From JBFYKJ01 sp041306005 (GTDB lineage Archaea > Altiarchaeota > Altiarchaeia > JAFGQM01): 30,640 nt of DNA. Both the position numbers and the translations under genes were made by a program. This document shows, piece after piece, positions 1 through 6,742 of this stretch. Numbering within the stretch: position 1 is the stretch's first letter; each line of letters starts with the position of its first letter. The stretch is from assembly GCA_041306005.1 (NCBI GenBank), contig JBFYKJ010000051.1, positions 1-30,640 of the forward strand, in the 5' to 3' direction. Below the pieces are notes generated by a model, which was not told the origin of the DNA, did not search any database, and saw only the letters and a list, made by a program, of their open reading frames with translations.

Positions 1-1
1 G

Positions 2-337
2 GCAAAGAAGGGCGCCAAGGTCATCTTCTGCCCGATGTATTGGCTTTATGACGACTGGGCCCACCAGAAAAGCCACAGGCAGAAGGAGAGGCTGCTGCTT
101 AGGTCCCTTCTTTTGGCGCGGGCCTTCGAGAACCTGACTTATGTCGCATTCGCGGGCTCGTACGATTCCAAGCAGGAGGACCTCGTCCCATACACCGCGG
201 TGGCCGAGCCGCACAGGGTGCTGTGCGAGCTGTTCGACAAGAGCGGGCTTGTCGTGGCTAATATCGATTTGGATTATCTGGAGCGGATTAGGAGGAAGTA
301 CACAAAGGGCTATGGGAAGGTAGTGTGCGAGTTGTAA
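2..337 (+). CDS. Carbon-nitrogen hydrolase (nitrilase superfamily), C-terminal part
   Basis: The gene enters from the left edge; the reading frame is open from base 2 and about 111 residues are visible. The stretch GAKVIFCPMYW matches the segment of nitrilase-superfamily amidohydrolases that follows the catalytic cysteine. RAFENLTYVAFAG matches the conserved 'R..EN..YV' strand, and CELFDKSGLVVANIDLDYL is the usual last strand pair. The catalytic Glu-Lys-Cys residues would all lie upstream of the window, so activity and substrate cannot be judged. The family hydrolyses amide or nitrile C-N bonds in the cytosol. The gene converges on the ATP-grasp gene with an 11-bp gap. The family call is fairly safe; the substrate is unknown. 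Confidence 0.72.
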   Translation, partial: AKKGAKVIFCPMYWLYDDWAHQKSHRQKERLLLRSLLLARAFENLTYVAFAGSYDSKQEDLVPYTAVAEPHRVLCELFDKSGLVVANIDLDYLERIRRKYTKGYGKVVCEL

Positions 338-348
338 GGCGTGCTTAT

Positions 349-1359
349 TCAACCAGCCCTTCGGCACTCGGACGCCAGGTAGCCTGCAAGCTCGCCTGCG
401 AGGCGTGGCGCGTCGGCGTTTATGAAAAAGAGGCCCGGGGACGAATTCGCCTCTATAACATACCAGTCCCCATCGTTAAGCATCAGGTCCAAACCGCACA
501 GCTTTATGCCGAACGCCTTTGATGCCTTCTCGCATAGTGTGATCACCTCTTTCGGCGCCTTCAGCCGCCGGTAGACGTCGCGGCCCATGCCCGTCTGCTT
601 CCACAGGTTCTTGTTTATCTTCTCGATGAACTGGCGCAGCTCGTTGTTTATCAGCGTGGCCCGGTAGGTCTTGTGGTCGGGGTTTTGGAGGTAGTCCTGC
701 GCTATTATCGGCGAGATCGGGTTCTTTTCGGCCAGGTGGTGCAGTTTTTTGATGAACTCCGGGTAGCTGCTCACCTTCGTGACGCTCCTGCCTTCATCCG
801 AGAACACTGCCTTGAGCACAAGGGGGTTTTGCTCCAGCGCGTCGCGTATGATGCGGTGGCGCGGCCGCTCCTTTGGGATTAGATAGGTCTTTGGCGTCGG
901 TATGCCGGCCTCGAGGCATTTTAGGTAGAACATCCACTTGTCCTCCTGGTAGAAGAAGGAATGCGAGGATTCTATGACCTTTTTGCCTAGCTCTTCCAGG
1001 GTCTTTGTCAGCTCTATCGACTCGAATGTTATGGGCTCGAATACGGAATAGTTGAACACGACGCGGCAGTCCTTGGTCTTTTCGGCAATGGCCCCGACAT
1101 CCATCTGGTCCTCGAGCAGGATGCGAACGACGCCTATTCCTCGCCCCTCAAGGCCCCGGATTATCATCTCGTCGAGATCGCTGGGGGATGAGCCGGCAAG
1201 GATGTACCCCATGCTGAATTTGGGTTTGGGGGCCTTCGCCGGGGGCGCTTTTTTTGCACTGCCGGAAGCAACGCGCGCGTCTTTTGCTTTTTCGGCGGGC
1301 TGGCGCCTGGCTTTAGAATAATGGCGCTTTCCCTTTGAATCGATGGGGAGTTTTTTCAC
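349..1359 (-). CDS. RimK-like ATP-grasp ligase
   Basis: The C-terminal ~285 residues form an ATP-grasp fold of the RimK type: a pre-ATP-grasp domain, 'EDKWMFYLKCLEAGIPTPKT' (the usual K...L...GIP.P.T segment), a central lobe with 'PLVLKAVFSDEGRSVTKV', and the metal-binding end 'GLDLMLNDGDWYVIEANSSPG'. Such enzymes join a carboxylate to an amine through an acyl phosphate; the substrate cannot be read here. The frame is open back to base 1455, but that would overlap the divergent gene starting at 1387. I chose the GTG at 1359, which gives about 337 residues with a Lys/Ala/Pro-rich basic N-terminal tail. The ATG at 1212 would give only the folded domain of about 287 residues. It may be a glutamate, lysine or cofactor ligase. 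Confidence 0.7.
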   Translation of the reverse strand: MKKLPIDSKGKRHYSKARRQPAEKAKDARVASGSAKKAPPAKAPKPKFSMGYILAGSSPSDLDEMIIRGLEGRGIGVVRILLEDQMDVGAIAEKTKDCRVVFNYSVFEPITFESIELTKTLEELGKKVIESSHSFFYQEDKWMFYLKCLEAGIPTPKTYLIPKERPRHRIIRDALEQNPLVLKAVFSDEGRSVTKVSSYPEFIKKLHHLAEKNPISPIIAQDYLQNPDHKTYRATLINNELRQFIEKINKNLWKQTGMGRDVYRRLKAPKEVITLCEKASKAFGIKLCGLDLMLNDGDWYVIEANSSPGLFFINADAPRLAGELAGYLASECRRAG

Positions 1360-1386
1360 ATTAGTTTGTAATTGTATTGGAAAAAA

Positions 1387-1962
1387 ATGGGGAAGATTGC
1401 ACAGATCAACGCAGGCATGAAGAAGGCCGGCCGTGGGAGATTGAAGTTTGACCACAGGAAATTAAAGTATTTGGGATTCCATGTGGCAAGGCCCGAAGGG
1501 GGGCCTGAGAGATTGTGGGGCGCTAGTGGCTGGAAAAAAGGCCCGTGGTTTTACGGGCATAGTTTTATGATAGAGCCGGCCAGCATGACCCCAAAGGAGT
1601 TTAGGCACACTGTCAATGCGCTTGTAAAAAAGACACTGCGGGCGGATAGAGACCTCGTGCTGTTTGAGCCTCGCCAAGAGACCTTTAAAGGGGCAAAGGG
1701 TGTGGAGCAGGATACGTTAGACGGGAAACTTTTGCACCTAAGAGAGGGGCCGTTTGAGATAACGAAGGGCGTGGTCAGGGGGCAGAAACCGACTGCCACC
1801 GAGCAGAAGTGCATCGACGCCGGTCTCACGAACATGCACATAGGGGATGTCACAGTCCGCGGTGAGACTGAAGAAGCGCTGGCTGCGAGGGAACGCGAGG
1901 TTTATAAGATGATTGCGGGATACTTGAAGCACAAGGAGGTTGCGCCCGTGAAAAGGCGATAG
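1387..1962 (+). CDS. Conserved-looking hypothetical protein, 191 aa
   Basis: I do not recognise this protein. It is soluble and basic, with no signal peptide or membrane segment. The first ~35 residues are Lys/Arg-rich, followed by a Gly/Trp-rich stretch (ERLWGASGWKKGPWFYGHSF), then mixed helix and strand, ending in KRR. An upstream TTG at 1372 is in frame, but the ATG at 1387 after a run of six A is the better start and leaves room for a promoter shared with the divergent ATP-grasp gene. Its stop (1960-1962) directly abuts the stop of the formyltransferase on the other strand, with no spacer. Codon use resembles that of its neighbours. The length, intact frame and tight packing support a real gene; the function is unknown. 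Confidence 0.6.
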   Translation: MGKIAQINAGMKKAGRGRLKFDHRKLKYLGFHVARPEGGPERLWGASGWKKGPWFYGHSFMIEPASMTPKEFRHTVNALVKKTLRADRDLVLFEPRQETFKGAKGVEQDTLDGKLLHLREGPFEITKGVVRGQKPTATEQKCIDAGLTNMHIGDVTVRGETEEALAAREREVYKMIAGYLKHKEVAPVKRR

Positions 1963-2991
1963 TCAGGTGAACCTTGCGCCGGGTTTCATCCTCGACAATA
2001 ATCGGGGGCAATTCTCAAAGCCCAGAAGCACGACGCCGTCTTTGGTGTTCACGGCTACCTTGTTGCCCTTTATCTCGGCTATCGTCCCGGGCGGCCCGGC
2101 CGGCATGCCCGCATCCATTGCTGCGGATTTCACCCTGACTGGCGACCCCTTGAAGCGCGCCTTAAGGCGCAGAGTGCCGCTGTAATGGTCTTTGAAAGCT
2201 ATCACCTTCTTCAAAATCATCTCCGAAGTGTCGCTTCCCCAGTCTATGCGGCCGTATTTTTGCTGGAACCTTCTCGTCGTGGCATATGTGGCCTTGGTTT
2301 TGTCCTGCTTCAGGGGCCTGGCCGTGCCGGCTGCCAGGCCGTCAAGGACCTTTATCACTGCATCAACGCCGTGGGGGTACAGCTTTCTATTGGCCTCCGC
2401 AGGTTTCAGGCCCGCGACATCGATGCGCTTTGTGCGGGCGAACACGTCGCCGGCGTCGAACTGCTCGACGACCTTGTGGATGACTCCCTGCGCGCGGCTT
2501 CTGTTGTCGAGGTAGTCAAAGAGCAGGGGTATCGGGCCGCGCCCTTTAGGCAGCGGCGCACCGTGATAGTTCAGAAACCCGTGGTTGGGCAACGCAGCCA
2601 GCGCCGGCGGGACCCAGCCGCCGTATAGGACCACGCCGACGTCGGGCTTCATCCCCCTGAGGCCGTCAAGCCATGCTGAAACATGGGCTGAATCCTTTTC
2701 GCGTTTCAGCCGCTCGGCCATCTTTGGCTTTGACAAAGTCAGAACCTTTGGCAGCGGCGCAAATGGCAAGCACCGGCTTCGTGCGGCCTCTTTTACCCAC
2801 GAGCCCGAGTCCGAAGTGCCGTGCGCTATGACGCCTACTATGTTGTGGCGGCGCATTATCTTGTCTATAACGGGCCCGGGAAGGCTGGGCGTCTCGCCCA
2901 TGTATAAGAGTACCTTTAGCCTCTTTGGAGCCTGGGCTTTTGCATATTGTCGCCCTTTTGGCGCCGGCCTTGTGGCATGCGGCTTCACCAT
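1963..2991 (-). CDS. Fmt-like formyltransferase
   Basis: This 342-residue protein has the two-domain layout of methionyl-tRNA formyltransferase. The formyl_trans_N domain (about residues 25-205) carries the catalytic Asn141 and His143 in NYHGAPLPKGRGPIP and the catalytic Asp179 in FDAGDV. The C-terminal barrel (about 240-340) begins at YGRIDWGSDTSEMILKKV, as in Fmt. The family moves a formyl group from 10-formyl-tetrahydrofolate to an amine. Archaea start translation with unformylated Met, so a sugar-nucleotide amine or another amine is at least as likely an acceptor as Met-tRNA. The N-terminal ~24 residues are a basic extension. The gene overlaps the upstream HTH regulator by 7 bp, so the two are probably co-transcribed. 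Confidence 0.72.
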   Translation of the reverse strand: MVKPHATRPAPKGRQYAKAQAPKRLKVLLYMGETPSLPGPVIDKIMRRHNIVGVIAHGTSDSGSWVKEAARSRCLPFAPLPKVLTLSKPKMAERLKREKDSAHVSAWLDGLRGMKPDVGVVLYGGWVPPALAALPNHGFLNYHGAPLPKGRGPIPLLFDYLDNRSRAQGVIHKVVEQFDAGDVFARTKRIDVAGLKPAEANRKLYPHGVDAVIKVLDGLAAGTARPLKQDKTKATYATTRRFQQKYGRIDWGSDTSEMILKKVIAFKDHYSGTLRLKARFKGSPVRVKSAAMDAGMPAGPPGTIAEIKGNKVAVNTKDGVVLLGFENCPRLLSRMKPGARFT

Positions 2992-3410
2992 CTCCGCTCC
3001 ATCCCAAAGTCCCTGTCTATCTCGGCGGCTATCTTTCTCATCCGCGCGAATATCCTTTCAGAGTCGCGCATCATTTCCTCGATGGTTTCTTCCAGGCACG
3101 GCTCGCGCAGTATGTAGCGGCGGCCGGGGGCCTGGCGCACGAGGCCTGAGGAAGCGAACTTTTTCATGTGGAAGAGGATCGTGCCGCGCGCGAGGTCGAG
3201 CTCGTCTGCTATTTGTGTTGACGTTTTAGGCTCCCCTTCAAGGCTGCTTTTGACAAGTATCTTAAAGACCTTGTATGCCGACTTGTCGGCGTCCTTCTTG
3301 GTGAAGAGGCTTAGGGAGCGGCAGAGCCACTCGATGTCCTCGCCCTCGTCCGCGCGAAGAGGGGGGTTTAGGTCCTGCAAGAGTATGCGCCTCTTGGTTT
3401 CGGCGGCCAT
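2985..3410 (-). CDS. ArsR-like winged-HTH regulator, probable heat-shock repressor
   Basis: This is a 141-residue DNA-binding protein. A helix-turn-helix sits at about residues 60-100: TSTQIADELDLARGTILFHM followed by KKFASSGLVRQAPGRRYILR, which form the recognition helix and the wing. A C-terminal helical stretch (ETIEEMMRDSERIFARMRKI) is probably the dimerisation arm. The frame is open to 3476, but the ATG at 3410 is the best start. The gene is divergent from hsp20-cdc48. In Pyrococcus, Phr represses hsp20 and an AAA+ ATPase gene; in Archaeoglobus, HSR1 is encoded with cdc48 and hsp20. Family and context both suggest the same role here. A perfect palindrome lies at its own predicted transcription start, suggesting autoregulation. 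The heat-shock role is inference. Confidence 0.7.
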   Translation of the reverse strand: MAAETKRRILLQDLNPPLRADEGEDIEWLCRSLSLFTKKDADKSAYKVFKILVKSSLEGEPKTSTQIADELDLARGTILFHMKKFASSGLVRQAPGRRYILREPCLEETIEEMMRDSERIFARMRKIAAEIDRDFGMERRW

Positions 3411-3443
3411 GTTTGTTGAATCGCGATGCGGCCCTATTGCGGC

Positions 3444-3460
3444 GCCCGGACTGTCCGGGC
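3444..3460. promoter_or_regulatory. Palindrome at the regulator's predicted transcription start (candidate operator)
   Basis: GCCCGGA-CTG-TCCGGGC is a perfect 7-3-7 inverted repeat. It lies 34-50 nt upstream of the regulator's ATG and about 25 nt downstream of a minus-strand TATA-like box (CTATAAAAA, 3480-3488), so it covers the expected start site. Repressors of the Phr type act by binding just downstream of the TATA box. It could instead form a hairpin in the mRNA leader. Confidence 0.5.
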
Positions 3461-3595
3461 CGGTTTCCTTAAACAAAGGTTTTTATAGACCGTGCTTAAA
3501 AGTTAATAAGTTATTGTTCCGAGAATAAAAATCATTGCTCCGGATTAATTATAACTCAAACCCATAAAAACAAGAGTTTAAGGAAGAGCGACAAG
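3461..3595. promoter_or_regulatory. Divergent promoter region, regulator / hsp20
   Basis: This AT-rich spacer holds a minus-strand TATA-like box (3480-3488) for the regulator. On the plus strand it holds TTAATTATAA (3545-3554) for hsp20, which would start transcription near 3573-3578. A purine-rich stretch (AAGGAAGAG, 3580-3588) sits about 8 nt before the hsp20 ATG and fits a ribosome binding site. GTTAATAAGTTATT (3502-3515) is a second AT-rich near-repeat. Confidence 0.5.
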
Positions 3596-4291
3596 ATGTT
3601 CAAGAAGAAAGGGGCGAAGGGTGAGGATGACAAAGGAGGGGAAGAGCGCGATAGCCCGCCAAAGAAGCGGGGCGCCCCCGGCAGCGGTAGGAACAGCGGC
3701 TTTGGCGGGAACGACCCGTTCGGCTTTGATGATGATTTGTTCGCAGGTTTCCCGGAATTTGACAAGATAGAGGAGATGATGAATAAGCTCATGAAGGGCA
3801 TGTTTGATTCGAAGGGCATGTTCCCGGCCTTTGGTTCTGGTGATGGTAAGCCCATAGTCTATGGGTTCTCTATGAAGACCGGGCCGGACGGCAAGCCCGT
3901 CATAAGCGAGTTTGGGAATGTCAAGCCCGGGACGGTAAGGATCGAAGGGGGCAGCCCGGGCAAGAGGGGGAACGCACGCATGCCGACGGCGGCCCCGATA
4001 ATAACCGACGCGAGGGAGCCGCTCATAGACGTCATGCTAAGGGACGAGGATATCATTGTGATAGCCGAGTTGCCGGGCGTTGGCAAAGAGGACATATCGC
4101 TTGAGGCGCTCGACGGCGCGCTCGAGATAAAGGTGGACGTGCCGGGGAGGAGGTACTACAAGTCAGTCAAGCTGCCGGCGGAAGTGAAGACTGGGGACAT
4201 CGACGCTACGTATAATAACGGCGTGCTCGAGGTCAGGCTGAGGCTGAAGGAACCGAAGAAAGGGAAGGGGACGAAGGTAACGATAAAATAG
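3596..4291 (+). CDS. hsp20: Small heat-shock protein, Hsp20 / alpha-crystallin family
   Basis: This 231-residue ATP-independent holdase binds unfolding proteins. The alpha-crystallin domain occupies about residues 140-231: EPLIDVMLRDEDIIVIAELP, then GVGKEDISLEALDGALEIKV, and the closing strand NGVLEVRL, which is the family's GVLxV-type motif. Just before it, KPIVYGFSMKTGPDGKPVIS is a segment typical of archaeal Hsp20 encoded beside AAA ATPases. The N-terminal ~75 residues are unusually long for the family: first Lys/Glu/Gly-rich and disordered, then Gly/Phe/Asp-rich with a Met-rich helix (EEMMNKLMKGMF). The gene is followed after 24 bp by cdc48, almost certainly in one operon, and is divergent from the ArsR-like regulator. 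Confidence 0.9.
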   Translation: MFKKKGAKGEDDKGGEERDSPPKKRGAPGSGRNSGFGGNDPFGFDDDLFAGFPEFDKIEEMMNKLMKGMFDSKGMFPAFGSGDGKPIVYGFSMKTGPDGKPVISEFGNVKPGTVRIEGGSPGKRGNARMPTAAPIITDAREPLIDVMLRDEDIIVIAELPGVGKEDISLEALDGALEIKVDVPGRRYYKSVKLPAEVKTGDIDATYNNGVLEVRLRLKEPKKGKGTKVTIK

Positions 4292-4315
4292 GCGTAGTGC
4301 AAGCTTAATGGCGGC

Positions 4316-6526
4316 ATGCCGAGCCGCAAAAAGATGAAAATGAAACTGAGCGTGAAGGAAGCGCCGAAGACTGATGTCGGGAGATGCATAGTCAGGCTTG
4401 GGTCGGAGGCCATGGAGAAGCTTGGCGTAAAGAGCGGCAGCATAGTAGGTATCAAGGGCGGCAAGGGGGGGAAAGAGGCCGTGGGGATAGCCTGGAGGGG
4501 GCTAGCCGAGGACGAAGGCAAGAGCATAATACGGATGGACGGCGTTTTGAGGAACAACGCCGGGGTCGGGCTTGACGAGGAAGTGGATGTGGAAGCTGCC
4601 ACTGCGAAGTATGCGAAGAAGATAATGCTCGCACCGACGCAGGCCATACAATATGGGTCGGGGTTTGTAGATTATGTTCATGAGAGGCTCCTTAGCAGGC
4701 CGTTTGTCAAGGGGAACAGGGTGCTTGTCGACGTCATGGGGACGCCGCTGACGTTCCTTGTGGCGAGCGCCGCGCCGTCGGGCATCGTTGTCGTGTCGGA
4801 AGACACGGAGGTCGCGATATCGGCAAAGCCCGCAGGCGAGGGTAAGGCCGCGCCGTTGATAAGCTATGAGGATATCGGCGGTTTGAGGGACGAGATAGAG
4901 ACAGTCAGGGAGATGATAGAGGTCCCTATGAGGTACCCGCAAGTTTTCAAAAAGCTGGGGGTCTCGCCGCCGAAGGGCGTTATGCTGTACGGGCCGCCGG
5001 GGACCGGGAAGACCCTGCTTGCTAAGGCCGTTGCCAATGAGACCGAAGCCCACTTCATACACCTTGCCGGGCCTGAGATCATGAGCAAGTGGTACGGGCA
5101 GAGCGAGGAGAACTTGAGGAACGTGTTCAAGGAGGCCCAGGAGCATGCGCCGAGCATAATATTCATTGATGAGATAGACGCCATTGCGCCCGCGAGGGAA
5201 GAGGTCGGCGGCGAAGTTGAAAAACGGGTCGTCTCGCAGCTGCTGACATTGATGGACGGGCTTGAGGCGAGGGGGGACGTCGTAGTCATCGCCGCGACAA
5301 ACAGGCCGGACGCCATCGACCCCGCCCTGCGAAGGCCCGGAAGATTCGACAGGGAGATACAGATAGGGATACCCGACAGGATAGGGAGGATGGAGATCCT
5401 GCAGATACACACGAGGGGCATGCCGCTGACAAAGAATGTGAACCTTGACAAGATAGCCGATATCACTCACGGCTACTCGGGCGCTGACCTCGAGGCGCTG
5501 GCCAAGGAAGCCGCCATGCGCTCATTGCGAAGGGTCATGCCGGAAATCAAAAAGATGAAGGATGAAGAGCTGACCAAAGAGTTCCTCGACAAGATAGAAG
5601 TCAATGAGACTGATTTTGACGAGGCGATGAAGAAGGTCGAGCCGTCGGCGATGAGAGAGGTGCTGGTCGAGATACCGCGCGTCAGGTGGGCCGACATCGG
5701 CGGGCTCGCGAAGGTGAAGGAAGAGCTCATCGAGAGCGTCGAGTGGCCGCTGAAGCACGCAGAGCAGTTCAAGGAGATAGGGGTCAAGCCGCCGAGGGGG
5801 ATGCTGCTCTACGGGCCGCCGGGGACCGGGAAGACCCTGCTTGCGAAAGCAGTTGCCAATGAGAGCTCTGCCAACTTCATATCGGTGAAGGGGCCCGAGC
5901 TTCTCAATAAATACGTGGGCGAGAGCGAGCGCGGGATAAGGAAGATATTCAGGCGCGCGCGGCAGGTGGCGCCGGCGATAATATTCTTTGACGAGATAGA
6001 ATCGATGACGGGTACGAGAGGCATGGGCAGCGACTCGAGTGGGGTCAAAGAGAGCGTCGTAGCGCAGCTCTTGAGCGAGATAGACGGCATCGCGGAGCTG
6101 AAGGATGTAGTCCTGATAGGGGCGACCAACAGGCCGGACCTTGTAGACGCGGCGCTGCTCAGGCCGGGGAGGTTTGAGAAGCTCATATACGTCCCGCTGC
6201 CCGACGCGGAGGCGAGGAAAGAGGTACTGAAGGTGCACACCGCGGGCGTCAAGCTGGCGAAGGGGGTGGGCATCGACGCGCTTGTGAGGAAGACCGAGGG
6301 GTACTCCGGTGCGGATATCGAGGCGCTTGTGAGGAAGGCGGGGATGCTGGCCATAAAGGACACTCTCGGGAAGAGGGCGAAGGACGCGAAGGCCGCGGCG
6401 GTCCCGGTCAGCGCAGAGCATTTCGAAAAGGCGCTTGAAACCGTCAAGCCTAGCGTCGGCAAAGAGGACGTCACCGGGTACTGGCGCGGCGGGGAGTTCA
6501 AGAAGCGGGACGCGGGTGTGGTTTAA
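4316..6526 (+). CDS. cdc48: Cdc48/VAT-type AAA+ unfoldase
   Basis: This 736-residue hexameric ATPase unfolds proteins for degradation or remodelling. The N domain (about residues 1-180) has the double-psi barrel and CDC48 domain 2. D1 has Walker A GPPGTGKT near residue 225, pore loop KWYG, Walker B FIDEID near 285 and the arginine-finger region ATNRPDAIDPALRRPGRFD. D2 has a second GPPGTGKT near 500, pore loop KYVG, Walker B FFDEIE near 560 and ATNRPDLVDAALLRPGRFE. Every catalytic residue expected is present. The C-terminus (KKRDAGVV) lacks the HbYX tail that docks many unfoldases on the proteasome. The start is the ATG at 4316, 24 bp after hsp20. It is probably heat-regulated with hsp20 by the divergent repressor. 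Confidence 0.95.
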   Translation: MPSRKKMKMKLSVKEAPKTDVGRCIVRLGSEAMEKLGVKSGSIVGIKGGKGGKEAVGIAWRGLAEDEGKSIIRMDGVLRNNAGVGLDEEVDVEAATAKYAKKIMLAPTQAIQYGSGFVDYVHERLLSRPFVKGNRVLVDVMGTPLTFLVASAAPSGIVVVSEDTEVAISAKPAGEGKAAPLISYEDIGGLRDEIETVREMIEVPMRYPQVFKKLGVSPPKGVMLYGPPGTGKTLLAKAVANETEAHFIHLAGPEIMSKWYGQSEENLRNVFKEAQEHAPSIIFIDEIDAIAPAREEVGGEVEKRVVSQLLTLMDGLEARGDVVVIAATNRPDAIDPALRRPGRFDREIQIGIPDRIGRMEILQIHTRGMPLTKNVNLDKIADITHGYSGADLEALAKEAAMRSLRRVMPEIKKMKDEELTKEFLDKIEVNETDFDEAMKKVEPSAMREVLVEIPRVRWADIGGLAKVKEELIESVEWPLKHAEQFKEIGVKPPRGMLLYGPPGTGKTLLAKAVANESSANFISVKGPELLNKYVGESERGIRKIFRRARQVAPAIIFFDEIESMTGTRGMGSDSSGVKESVVAQLLSEIDGIAELKDVVLIGATNRPDLVDAALLRPGRFEKLIYVPLPDAEARKEVLKVHTAGVKLAKGVGIDALVRKTEGYSGADIEALVRKAGMLAIKDTLGKRAKDAKAAAVPVSAEHFEKALETVKPSVGKEDVTGYWRGGEFKKRDAGVV

Positions 6527-6527
6527 G

Positions 6528-6605
6528 CGGGCTGGTCTTGCTAGATGGGTATGCTCGTCTAAGCCCGGGTCTAAGGAACTTGTATTTTGATTTTTCGGTT
6601 TTGGG
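6528..6605 (+). terminator. Hairpin plus T-rich tract after cdc48
   Basis: Directly after the cdc48 stop, CGGGCT (6528-6533) pairs with AGCCCG (6562-6567), with an inner TAGA/TCTA pair. A T-rich stretch follows (TGTATTTTGATTTTTCGGTTTT, about 6581-6602). Archaeal RNA polymerase stops in U-rich tracts, so this is a plausible end for the hsp20-cdc48 transcript. Confidence 0.5.
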
Positions 6606-6619
6606 TTTGGGATGTTGGG

Positions 6620-6670
6620 AGTTAGGTACTACAAAGTCCGAATTGTGCTTGATTAGTTAGGTACTACAAA
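6620..6670. repeat. Two exact 16-bp direct repeats, period 35
   Basis: AGTTAGGTACTACAAA occurs at 6620-6635 and again, identically, at 6655-6670, in the spacer between the convergent cdc48 and SepRS genes. No ORF or recognised site explains it. On the minus strand a T-rich stretch follows the SepRS stop (about 6681-6705), possibly the SepRS terminator. Confidence 0.6.
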
Positions 6671-6742
6671 TTCGTTAAGGGTTTCCAAAACCCCAGAAAA
6701 CAAGAGTTCCTTAAACCGCGCGCGGCCTCCTGCGAACTGGCC

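Noticed and set aside
349..1455. Longer start of the ATP-grasp gene at 1455
   Set aside because: It would overlap the 5' end of the divergent gene at 1387; the GTG at 1359 avoids this.
4502..5470. Long antisense frames inside cdc48 (also 5522-6421)
   Set aside because: Shadow frames of the conserved AAA+ gene with no start signals or domains.
4990..5845. Over 30 bp of identical DNA at two places inside cdc48
   Set aside because: These are the Walker A regions of D1 and D2; paralogous domains, at most gene conversion, not a mobile repeat.
3567..6708. AAAACAAGAGTT before hsp20 and after cdc48
   Set aside because: A 12-bp match is expected many times by chance in 30 kb; flanking the operon is probably coincidence.
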